DNA of 55,724 bases from NCBI GenBank assembly GCA_030706385.1, contig JAUZOQ010000008.1, positions 1 to 55,724 on the forward strand, given 5' to 3'. The DNA is from Bacteroidota bacterium. Lineage in GTDB: Bacteria > Bacteroidota > Ignavibacteria > Palsa-1295. A program made the translations under genes and the position numbers. Below are positions 35,292 through 42,956 of this stretch, piece after piece. Under the pieces are notes generated by a model, which was not told where the DNA came from, did no database searches, and worked only from the letters and a program-made list of their open reading frames with translations. Positions within the stretch are counted from its first letter, which is position 1; each line of letters opens with the position of its first letter.

Positions 35292-35849
35292 ATGCCATCA
35301 ATACTTAAGAGCACTGCCGATATTTCGATCCGTTTTTTCCGCAAAAGTTTTGAGCAGCTCGGAATCCTCGAGCAGAACGTCATCAAGACGATCCTCGAAG
35401 GAGTCAAGATCACGAAGAATACGAATAAAGTATTCAGCGATCAGATGACGTTCGGCCAACGAGTTGCCGATAAGGTCGCTGCCTTCGGAGGCTCATGGAC
35501 CTTCATCCTCATCTTCGGCTCCATACTCCTTATCTGGGTTCTGGCAAATTCGTTCTTTCTTGCTCAGCCTCAGGTCTTCGATCCATATCCCTATATTCTG
35601 CTGAATCTCTTTCTCTCAATGATCGCAGCTCTTCAAGCGCCGGTGATCATGATGTCGCAGAACCGGCAGGCAGCACGAGATCGCCTTGAAGCGAACAACG
35701 ACTATCAGGTTAACCTGAAATCCGAACTTGAGATCCTCGAACTGCACCGCAAAGTCGATACGCTTCGGGAAGAGCAATGGGCAGCGCTTGTTGAGATGCA
35801 GAATCGCCAGATCGAACTATTGCAGAAATTATTAGAATCGAAATCCTGA
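35292..35849 (+). CDS. DUF1003 membrane protein
   Basis: 185 residues from the ATG at 35292. An upstream in-frame ATG at 35217 has GAGG nine bases before it, but TATATTTG (35255-35262), a -7-like box, lies between the two, so the shorter form is preferred; certainty is moderate. Two membrane segments (FILIFGSILLIWVLANSFFL and YILLNLFLSMIAALQAPVIM) are followed by the DUF1003 core SQNRQAARDRLEANNDYQVNLKSELEI and a C-terminal coiled coil (EILELHRKVDTLREE...). Function unknown; cytoplasmic-membrane location expected. Confidence 0.85.
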   Translation: MPSILKSTADISIRFFRKSFEQLGILEQNVIKTILEGVKITKNTNKVFSDQMTFGQRVADKVAAFGGSWTFILIFGSILLIWVLANSFFLAQPQVFDPYPYILLNLFLSMIAALQAPVIMMSQNRQAARDRLEANNDYQVNLKSELEILELHRKVDTLREEQWAALVEMQNRQIELLQKLLESKS

Positions 35850-35950
35850 TATGTTGATCTTCTCGCTACGGAGGGACTTATCGTGAGCCTCGAAGCCTCA
35901 ACAAAGTCCTCCTAAACTTTGTTATGCTAGCCTAATGTGCGAGGCATACT

Positions 35951-37426
35951 ATGAGCGAACTCGAAAAATACTTCTCACCGTTTCGGAAAAATACCATCGG
36001 CTCCGATCGGACTATCACCACCCCTTACGGCACGAAACCGCTGATCTACCTTGACTGGACTGCCAGCGGCCGACTCTATCGACCCATCGAACAAGCCCTT
36101 AGCGATCGCTTCGGCGAACTTGTTGCCAATACCCATTCGGCATCAACGACGACCGGAATGACGATGACGTACGCCTATCACGAAGCGCATCGCATCATCA
36201 AAGAGCATGTCGGCGCAGGGCCCGGAGATCTTATCATAACGCACGGCTCCGGCATGACGGGCGCCGTAAACAAACTGCAGCGTATCCTCGGCCTTCGGAT
36301 TCACGAGCGATTTGCGAAAAGGGTTCGCCTCGACTTTGAGGAGAAGCCCGTCGTCTTCATCACTCATATGGAGCATCACTCGAACCAGACTTCATGGCTT
36401 GAGACGATTGCCGATGTCGAGATCATTGGCGCCGATGAAGCCGGCCTTGTCGATACGGCCGATCTCGAACTTCAGCTCAGCCGCTATGCCGATCGTAAGT
36501 TCAAGTATGGAGCCTTTACAGCCGCTTCGAATGTGACCGGTATCGGAACTCCTTATCATGAACTTGCTCGCATCATGCATGCTCATGGCGGATATGCATT
36601 CATCGATTTCGCTGCTGCAGCGCCTTATGCCGATATCAATATGCATCCGGCCGATCCGCATGAGAAGCTCGATGCGGTGATGTTTTCGCCGCATAAATTC
36701 CTCGGCGGTCCGGGAAGTTCAGGCGTCCTTGTTTTCGATCGGGCGCTTTATGCCGGCGGCGTACCCGATACAGTCGGAGGCGGCATTGTCGATTGGACTA
36801 ATCCCTGGGGCGAGCATAAATTCATCGACGATATCGAAACCCGCGAAGATGCCGGAACACCGCCAATCCTCCAGACGATCAAAGCAGCATTAGCGATCCG
36901 CCTGAAAGAAGAGATGGGAACAGAGCGCATCCGTACAAGAGAAAAGGAAATTAAAGAAATGGTTCTTGCTCGGCTTCCGAAGATACCCAATGTTCGAATG
37001 ATGGCCGGACATATTACTGAGCGTCTGCCGATCTTCTCCTTCTATATTATCGGGCTGCATTATAACCTTGTCGTGAAACTGCTCAACGATCGCTACGGCA
37101 TTCAGACTCGTGGCGGCTGTTCTTGTGCCGGAACGTATGGCCACTTCCTGTTGCATATCGATCAGGCCCATTCGCATGAGATCACCGATAAGATATCGCA
37201 TGGCGATCTATCCGAAAAACCGGGCTGGGTTCGCATCTCCTATCATCCGACTACAACCGATGCGGAGATACAACTTTCGATGGAAGCAATTACCGATATA
37301 GCTACCAATGGCCAGAAGTATGCTGCCGACTACCGCTACGACAAACATTCGAACGAATTTCTCCATACTTCCGCCAATATCGATAAAGACATGGAAGAAG
37401 TCCGAGCCCTCTTCGCAATAACATGA
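35951..37426 (+). CDS. Aminotransferase class V (cysteine-desulfurase-like)
   Basis: PLP enzyme of 491 residues, longer than SufS/IscS (about 400). Lys249 in FSPHKFLGGPGSSG would form the Schiff base, with His142/143 (MEHHSNQ) and Asp219 (FIDFAAAAPY) as cofactor contacts. The RGGCSCAGTYGH motif puts Cys390/392 in the position of a desulfurase loop, which might mean sulfur transfer, though many class V enzymes of this subgroup have not been tested. C-terminal segment (KYAADYRYD...) is additional. Followed on the same strand by a small secreted protein; no sufBCD genes near. Confidence 0.88.
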   Translation: MSELEKYFSPFRKNTIGSDRTITTPYGTKPLIYLDWTASGRLYRPIEQALSDRFGELVANTHSASTTTGMTMTYAYHEAHRIIKEHVGAGPGDLIITHGSGMTGAVNKLQRILGLRIHERFAKRVRLDFEEKPVVFITHMEHHSNQTSWLETIADVEIIGADEAGLVDTADLELQLSRYADRKFKYGAFTAASNVTGIGTPYHELARIMHAHGGYAFIDFAAAAPYADINMHPADPHEKLDAVMFSPHKFLGGPGSSGVLVFDRALYAGGVPDTVGGGIVDWTNPWGEHKFIDDIETREDAGTPPILQTIKAALAIRLKEEMGTERIRTREKEIKEMVLARLPKIPNVRMMAGHITERLPIFSFYIIGLHYNLVVKLLNDRYGIQTRGGCSCAGTYGHFLLHIDQAHSHEITDKISHGDLSEKPGWVRISYHPTTTDAEIQLSMEAITDIATNGQKYAADYRYDKHSNEFLHTSANIDKDMEEVRALFAIT

Positions 37427-37442
37427 CTAACGACTAGACTCC

Positions 37443-37630
37443 GTCATCGCGAGGAGTCCGCGATAGCGGACGACGCGGCGATCCTTAAGAGGACTGCGTC
37501 CCCTCTGCTAAATAATACGCAAGGTCATTGCGAGGAGCCGCGAAGCGGCGACGAAGCAATCCTTAACAATGTCGATTCCGCCTCGCCCTGAATGATTGCT
37601 TCGACCGGCATTCGCCGGTCTCGCAATGAC
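37443..37630. repeat. REP-like palindromic repeats
   Basis: Three related units: two forward (37443-37487 and 37524-37566, beginning GTCAT(C/T)GCGAGGAG and ending GAT/GCAATCCTTAA) and one reversed (about 37592-37630). Each has a central hairpin (GTCCGC-GATA-GCGGAC, GCCGC-GAA-GCGGC, GACCGGC-ATTC-GCCGGTC). GGACTGCGTCCCCTCT also occurs twice (37491-37506 and 37639-37654). They fill the 300-base gap after the class V aminotransferase. Confidence 0.8.
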
Positions 37631-37659
37631 GAAGTTGTGGACTGCGTCCCCTCTTCTCC

Positions 37660-37706
37660 CAGCTACCAGCTACCGACTACCAGCTACCAACTACCAGCTA
37701 CCAGCT
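37660..37706 (+). repeat. Tandem 7-base repeat (AGCTACC)
   Basis: About six head-to-tail copies of (A/G)(G/A)CTACC (AGCTACC, GACTACC, AACTACC variants). It lies 24 bases before the start of the next gene and may be polymorphic in length. Low-complexity sequence related to the CCCAACTACCAAACTACC stretches at 39200-39420 and 40780-41000. Confidence 0.7.
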
Positions 37707-37729
37707 TTTCCCTTCCGTATTTTCGCAGC

Positions 37730-38215
37730 ATGAAACTCGTCGCAATTCTTGTCCTTGCACTTCTCGCCACTGCCGGCAAATCCTTCGGCCAGGAAGAATT
37801 CTTGGATAAGCCGAAGGAAGAGGTTATTCAATATTTTTCAGCCAATCATTTTACGTATTCCATAAAGCAATTCCGCGATACGGTGTATCCGGCAATGAAG
37901 GAAAAAATAATTATTAGTAATTTCAAACGCTGGAACACCTTCGGAACGCTTGAGATATATGTCGCTCAAGATGGATTTGTACGATCATTCGAAATTACTT
38001 TTCCGCCGAAAGGATCGAAAACGATATTAGATGCGAAGAATATCGAGCTTGCTACAACCGAACTATCGAAAAAATATGGCGAAGTATTCTTTACTCATTT
38101 AGACGGCGGCGTCTCAAGCTACGCATGGGATACGGCTGGCGGAGAATTCAATTTCCTCGTCTACACCAAAAAGCACATCTGGACTTTCGGCTTCTATCCT
38201 GATACGGGCGACTAA
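37730..38215 (+). CDS. Small secreted protein, unknown family
   Basis: 161 residues from the ATG at 37730 (MKLVAILVLALLA..., signal ending SFGQ); a longer in-frame start would translate the repeats and is rejected. The mature part has mixed alpha/beta character (VIQYFSANHFTYSI ... KAKDIVYP-like turns ... GSKTILDAKNIELATTELSKKYGEVFFTHLDGGVSSYAWDT) and ends with a Trp-rich strand. No T9SS domain, lipobox or known motif. Function not recognised. Confidence 0.7.
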   Translation: MKLVAILVLALLATAGKSFGQEEFLDKPKEEVIQYFSANHFTYSIKQFRDTVYPAMKEKIIISNFKRWNTFGTLEIYVAQDGFVRSFEITFPPKGSKTILDAKNIELATTELSKKYGEVFFTHLDGGVSSYAWDTAGGEFNFLVYTKKHIWTFGFYPDTGD

Positions 38216-38250
38216 TAGGACTCCATCTCGATTTCATCGAGAGCCCCTCC

Positions 38251-39018
38251 TCAGTTCGGAATTCTGCCGTAGGTTACATTAACATCGAACTGTCCGTTTG
38301 TTATCATTACCGTATCGGCTCGAGGCATAGAACGCTTTGCATTGAAGTGGAATGTGCCGGTTACGTGAGTGAGACTGAATGCTGTGATCTTCAATTCGCC
38401 GGAATACCAATAATTGCTGCCGAAGGAAGTATGATCGTTGTAACCGCCCGCCGGAAATATTCCGGGAGGATTTTCGTATGTGCCCGGAGCACGTTCAGTG
38501 GAATCGATAAAGATCCACATTGAGGTACTATCCGGAGCGATAGCGTTGATCCAGATCTCTCCAGCAACCGTATCGTTTATTCCGGTAGCCCGTGTCTTTG
38601 CCCAATTCTTTCCATTGAGATCGGCGCTGAAATTCGGCGGCAATAGCGGCAGACCATTTACCACAGTATCCGATCCGCAAGAAGTTGTACTTGTAATAAA
38701 TCCCCAGAGAGCAAGAGCAAAGGCAATAGCTTTCGCACGGGTCTTAAGATACTGGCGACGAATAGCGCGCAGACCGACAGGGCAATCTGACGTCAGCACC
38801 GTTCCATCAAACCGACGATAGAGCGTGATGCAAAGCTTCCCTTCTTTCTTTCGGATAAGCTCATTCGCCTCGTCCAAAGTCATCAGCGATAAGTTGTAGA
38901 CGTTCTTATCGCACTTCATACAAAGACGTGAATAATCGTCGCCGCCTTTCATCTCCGACCATTCAGGTGAGTCGCAAGGCGAAGCAACTCGCAGTTCATC
39001 TAAGGTTATATACGACAT
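38251..39018 (-). CDS. Protein with N-terminal Cys-rich domain, membrane/lipobox segment and DUF6252-like C-terminus
   Basis: The ATG at 39016-39018 is preferred over TTG nine codons upstream; 255 residues. Residues ~10-85 form a Cys-rich domain (SPCDSPEWSEM, RLCMKCDKNVYNLS, GKLCITLYRR, LTSDCP) that I know from other bacterial proteins and that looks like a metal-binding or disulfide-free cytoplasmic module. A hydrophobic stretch (AIAFALALWGFITSTTSCG) follows, then a DUF6252-like beta domain (FSADLNGKNWAKTRATG ... WIFIDSTERAPGTYENPPG). The order suggests a cytoplasmic sensor part, one membrane span and an outside part; a lipoprotein reading is less likely because the hydrophobic part is internal. 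Confidence 0.75.
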   Translation of the reverse strand: MSYITLDELRVASPCDSPEWSEMKGGDDYSRLCMKCDKNVYNLSLMTLDEANELIRKKEGKLCITLYRRFDGTVLTSDCPVGLRAIRRQYLKTRAKAIAFALALWGFITSTTSCGSDTVVNGLPLLPPNFSADLNGKNWAKTRATGINDTVAGEIWINAIAPDSTSMWIFIDSTERAPGTYENPPGIFPAGGYNDHTSFGSNYWYSGELKITAFSLTHVTGTFHFNAKRSMPRADTVMITNGQFDVNVTYGRIPN

Positions 39019-39060
39019 CTTTTTTAGAACACGACTACATTTCAAAAGTTACACAACCCT

Positions 39061-39110
39061 CGTGCCATGCCACTCTATGTATAGGTTTTCAGCTCAAAAT
39101 CTGGCACGGT
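39061..39110 (+). repeat. Repeat D, copy 1 (~50 bp, palindromic ends)
   Basis: Begins CGTGCCATGCCACTCTATG and ends TCTGGCACG, so the ends are inverted (CGTGCCA/TGGCACG). Other copies: 41044-41093, 46305-46351, 46367-46415 (reverse) and 46821-46867. Confidence 0.75.
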
Positions 39111-39135
39111 ATACATTCCCTCGACTTCCATACAT

Positions 39136-39420
39136 TGTCATTTCGACCAGAGGCGAAGCCGAAGAGAGAAATCATATATAAGATAGATCCTTATTGACCT
39201 TCTCCCAAACCCCCAACTCCAAAACTACCAGCTTCCCCATCGTTAAAGATTGCTTCGACCGACATTCGCCGGCCTCGCAATGACGACCCTTAGGCATCCA
39301 CTTTCTTCCCCGACTTCGGACATCGGACTTCAGACTCCGGACTTCCTCCTCTTCCCCTTCCCGACCATCGACCATCGACTTCTCCCAAACTCCCAACTCC
39401 TAAACTCCCAAACTTCCCCT
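39136..39420 (+). repeat. Composite intergenic repeat, copy 1
   Basis: Unit A (39136-39199, TGTCATTTCGACCAGAGG ...) is followed by low-complexity CCCAACTCCAAAACTACC-type sequence and a unit C (ATTGCTTCGACC ... CTCGCAATGACGA, about 39247-39286). The same order occurs at 40714-40865 and 40886-41000. It is non-coding and fills the gap between two minus-strand genes. Confidence 0.75.
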
Positions 39421-40534
39421 AATGCGCTGCGTAGTGAATGTTCGTCCAGGGGTACCAGTTCGGGCCTGACGTCTCTATTCCTTCCCATGATCCATTCATA
39501 CCTGTCGACGCCCCGTCTCCATTCGTATCTCCTTTGCGGCTGTCATCTTCGTACGACGTGAACTCCACACCCGTTCCGTTATAGTTCACTAGCTGCGAAA
39601 CGCCGGACGGTATGTAGAGCGAGAATCCCGTCGTCGATGGGCCTTTATGAAATTTCAGAACAACATTATCGCCAAGAGTTCGCGTCACATTTGTCGGCAT
39701 ATACCAACTATTGCCGCTCCAGCCGCCGAGGACGTATGCTACTTCCGTGGCGCTCCATGTTGCTGTTACAGCTGTTGCATCGACGCAATCCACGAAAATT
39801 CCGTTGCACACATTTTTCTGCGATACATTATCGGGATTATGGAAGATGTTGCTGTTATCGAAATCCGATGCAACTCCGATAATGACGGGATGGCCGTTGT
39901 CGAAAAACGTATTGCCTGTTGCAACGCAGCTATGCTGACAGCGCGCCATATCCAATGCTGCGGATACTTGCATCGTGCCTCCGGCCGTATGAGCTATGAC
40001 GGAATTCGTAATGGAGTTATTGGCGCCATCACCCATTTCGACTGCTCGCTCCAGATCGGTGCTGCCGCTGCCCGCATAAAGGATCTTGCAATAATTAAGA
40101 CTGTTGCCCGAAGAATTTCCGAACGATATCCAATGCCAGTCGGCTTTTTGCGGAGTGGTTGCACTTCCATCGCCATTGTTATCGCCGCCATAACTATCGT
40201 CCTTCCATGAAGTAAAAACGACGGGCTTTGCAGCAGTGCCGTTTGCCGTGATCGTTCCGCCAGCGGCGAGCATGCCGGCTCCTTTATCGAATTTGATCGT
40301 TGCGCCGGCCTCGATCGTTAGAGGCGCAGTGACATTCACCTCCATATTCGATATATGATAGATGTGGCAGGCATCCCACGTCGTCGCCACAGTAATCGGC
40401 GCAGTGACTTCGACGACAGTCGGAACACAATCCGGAGTTACCGTATCCGCTTTCTTCGAGCAGGAGCTACCGAGGAGCACGAGTGCAGTAAGCATCATGC
40501 TCGAAGCAATCGCAGGGAACAATGTAGTTTTCAT
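39419..40534 (-). CDS. Parallel beta-helix lipoprotein with two DNDG-type loops
   Basis: 371 residues; signal peptide with lipobox LLGSSC (Cys25), so a lipid-anchored outer protein. The body shows beta-helix-like repeats (APLTIEAGATIKFDKGAGMLAAGGTITANGT, LNYCKILYAGSG, ITNSVIAHTAGG). Two matching loops (SWKDDSYGGDNNGDGSAT and SYEDDSRKGDTNGDGAST) at opposite ends have the D.(N/T)GDG spacing of calcium-binding sites. They occur inside otherwise similar units, so the protein may have duplicated a domain. No enzyme motif. Confidence 0.78.
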   Translation of the reverse strand: MKTTLFPAIASSMMLTALVLLGSSCSKKADTVTPDCVPTVVEVTAPITVATTWDACHIYHISNMEVNVTAPLTIEAGATIKFDKGAGMLAAGGTITANGTAAKPVVFTSWKDDSYGGDNNGDGSATTPQKADWHWISFGNSSGNSLNYCKILYAGSGSTDLERAVEMGDGANNSITNSVIAHTAGGTMQVSAALDMARCQHSCVATGNTFFDNGHPVIIGVASDFDNSNIFHNPDNVSQKNVCNGIFVDCVDATAVTATWSATEVAYVLGGWSGNSWYMPTNVTRTLGDNVVLKFHKGPSTTGFSLYIPSGVSQLVNYNGTGVEFTSYEDDSRKGDTNGDGASTGMNGSWEGIETSGPNWYPWTNIHYAAH

Positions 40535-40713
40535 TTTTTGATCGGGATTAAGATGGAAAATAATCTCTCCGAAGATGATCTCCGCAAGAAATTCCGGCTC
40601 ATGCCACTACTATGAAACTGTGTATTTCATAGCATGGGAACAAACCTCTCCCTGCAATGTTCCGGGATAAATGGACGGAGCCGAACACCCCACGGACAGT
40701 GTCCTCTCTGCAA

Positions 40714-41000
40714 TGTCATTTCGAACGAGGCGCAGCCGAAGAGAGAAATCATATAATAAGATACATCCTTATTAACCCCTCTCCCAAACTCCCAACTACC
40801 AAACTACCAACTTCCCATCGTTAATGATTGCTTCGACCGGCATTCGCCGGCCTTGCAATGACGACGGGTACGCGTCCCTCCACTATGTCATTTCGACCAG
40901 AGGCAAAGCCGAAGAGAGAAATCATATATAAGATGGATCCTTATTGACCTTCTCCCAAACTCCCAACTACCAAACTACCAACTTCCCCATCCCCCCCGGA
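40714..41000 (+). repeat. Composite intergenic repeat, copies 2 and 3
   Basis: Unit A at 40714-40776 and again at 40886-40949, each followed by CCCAACTACCAAACTACC sequence; unit C lies between them (about 40824-40865). The first A unit is more diverged (GAACGAGGCGCAGCC). No gene can be seen in 40535-41168. Confidence 0.75.
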
Positions 41001-41043
41001 CTCCCCCTTTTACATTTTACATTATTAATTTTATATTCCTCCC

Positions 41044-41093
41044 CGTTCCATGCCAGCCTATGTATGGGTTTTTGGCTCGGAATTTGGCACGGT
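41044..41093 (+). repeat. Repeat D, copy 2 (left flank of the defence cassette)
   Basis: CGTTCCATGCCAGCCTATG ... TTTGGCACGG, one mismatch in the left terminal repeat compared with copy 1. It ends 76 bases before the stop of the AIPR gene. Confidence 0.75.
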
Positions 41094-41168
41094 GATGCGC
41101 TTTTGTGGACCTCTTTCGCAATGTCATTGCGGACTATTGCTATACTGTGCGAGAAAGGATAGAACATA

Positions 41169-42923
41169 TCATAGTTCAGCGGCGCCGAGCCTGGCGAAGA
41201 ATTCTTTCGTTAGCTTCTCAAATTGTTTCCTTTTTCCCGCAGGGAGTTTATTCCAAAACTTTTCGAATTCAATGTGTAACTTTTTATGCCTGAAAAAACT
41301 TGATTCGTCATTAACTTTGCCATCAATTATCTTATTCTTTCGATAAAAAGCCATAGATGCGGTAAACGCCAATTCCGCCATTTTATCTAGCGGTTGTATA
41401 ATTCTAAGCGATTTCTTTAAACGTTCGCAGACTTTCCTAAACTTCTCCCGATTATCTATCAACCGAAGTTGCTTTCCTATCTTTGACCACAGAAAATTAA
41501 GAACGAGATAGCGGGCGTAACCCCGCCTTGAATCAACGATGGCATGATGACGCATTAATCTATTAAGCCAGAAGAACGTCAGATATTCAGATGCTGGCCT
41601 ATCTTCATTGAAAATGTCCCCGTAAACGTCGTCCATAAAAAGTCGATCTTTCCCTAACCTCACCTCATAAGGATCAAGTACGCATGCACCGACAGCCTTT
41701 GCCAGATCTTCTTTGGTAATAATCCATTCATAATACCATGAATTGTTTTTCTTGACCTCTGCTTTATTTGCCCGTTTTCGCAGATATAAGTAATTATGCT
41801 TTCTTAATTCTCTTTCCAACCTGACTTGTTGTCCATCATTCGCTTTCAAATCCGGTTGGGATATTGCGTTTTGCCAATTTGTTGCCGAAACAATTTCACT
41901 TACGATATGATTGTATCTGTTATGACCATCTGAAGATGATCGCGGAATTTCTACAAGCTTGACTAATACTTCAGCTTTGGTTTTAGTGTGAATTGCCAAA
42001 CTCCTGGTAGTTTGCTGACCGTTTATTATTTGTGCATTCGATACCTTCAGATTGTCTCCAGCACCTTTACTAACTAATTTAGCTTCGTCACAGACAATTG
42101 TTATTCCGTTATTGAAATACCAGAATAACTCCGGCTCTTCCGTCAATGTGGTCTGCATTCCCTTATTGATGCTTGTATTCCCAAGGAATCCTCGAATGTT
42201 CCTAGCAAAAAGCCTCACCCCTATATCGGAAAAGATGTCACCTACTTCTTTCGCGGCCATTGTAAAAATCCACGAGGTTATTCCTGTCGTACTGTCATAA
42301 CGTTTAAAAACCTCTTTACCTCTGACTGGCAGCTGAATATTGGGTACTGGCGGCGCGGCACCCTCTATGTAATCCTGCATCAGACGCAGTAGCTCGATTC
42401 TTGAAAAGCACTGATAGGTAATGTTTGAGAGGCGATCCACGATGGATTCAGCCTCCTCTCTATGAACGGGACTAACCTTCCCAGTCGTCACAAACTTTAG
42501 ATTTAACCGATAGCCCTTCTTTCTTATGTTTACTCTGGCTTCCTCCAGCTCATGCCTTATCTTCTCATCAGCCTTATTAAGAAGTGCCTTGAAGGCAGCA
42601 TTATCATCGTCGACTATTGTGCAACCCAACTGGGCAAGGGCAATAACGTCGGACCGTTGTTCTGAGGGCACAGACGCACTTAGCCGATACTTGCCTTGAA
42701 TAACGAATACAACTCGTGCCTTGTCATCAATAAAGATTGCATCAATTCCTTTATCGCGTGAAACACCTTTGATCGCCTTGACTATGTCTTTGTCATCGTC
42801 AAGAATAAAAGCTTGTAAAAACCAAAGAATAAATGCATTGTCCGGACTTAGAGTAGGGTATTTCCCCATCAATTCACCGACAAATTTCTTAATGCTTGAA
42901 AAGAGGTCATTATTATTATTCAT
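41169..42923 (-). CDS. AIPR-family protein with nuclease-like N-terminus
   Basis: About 584 residues from the ATG at 42921-42923; a GTG four codons upstream (42935) is an alternative. The AIPR (abortive phage infection) core is plain: ARNIRGFLG, then EPELFWYFNNGITI, then AQIINGQQTTRSL (near residues 240-310). An N-terminal domain has DKGIDAIFID ... VVFVIQGKYR, the spacing of a PD-(D/E)xK nuclease site with Asp61 and Gln76-x-Lys78, which suggests DNA or RNA cleavage. AIPR proteins are phage-defence effectors, often of abortive-infection type. It starts 33 bases after the methyltransferase, so the two are likely one operon. No signal peptide. Composition looks more AT-rich than neighbours (impression, not computed). 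Confidence 0.88.
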   Translation of the reverse strand: MNNNNDLFSSIKKFVGELMGKYPTLSPDNAFILWFLQAFILDDDKDIVKAIKGVSRDKGIDAIFIDDKARVVFVIQGKYRLSASVPSEQRSDVIALAQLGCTIVDDDNAAFKALLNKADEKIRHELEEARVNIRKKGYRLNLKFVTTGKVSPVHREEAESIVDRLSNITYQCFSRIELLRLMQDYIEGAAPPVPNIQLPVRGKEVFKRYDSTTGITSWIFTMAAKEVGDIFSDIGVRLFARNIRGFLGNTSINKGMQTTLTEEPELFWYFNNGITIVCDEAKLVSKGAGDNLKVSNAQIINGQQTTRSLAIHTKTKAEVLVKLVEIPRSSSDGHNRYNHIVSEIVSATNWQNAISQPDLKANDGQQVRLERELRKHNYLYLRKRANKAEVKKNNSWYYEWIITKEDLAKAVGACVLDPYEVRLGKDRLFMDDVYGDIFNEDRPASEYLTFFWLNRLMRHHAIVDSRRGYARYLVLNFLWSKIGKQLRLIDNREKFRKVCERLKKSLRIIQPLDKMAELAFTASMAFYRKNKIIDGKVNDESSFFRHKKLHIEFEKFWNKLPAGKRKQFEKLTKEFFARLGAAEL

Positions 42924-42956
42924 ATTTCGGTTCACAAAATGGTATCCAACGGCACT

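Noticed and set aside
37592-37729. N-terminal extension of the small secreted protein
   Set aside because: The extension consists of translated repeats (YQLPTTSYQLP...) and precedes a proper signal peptide at 37730.
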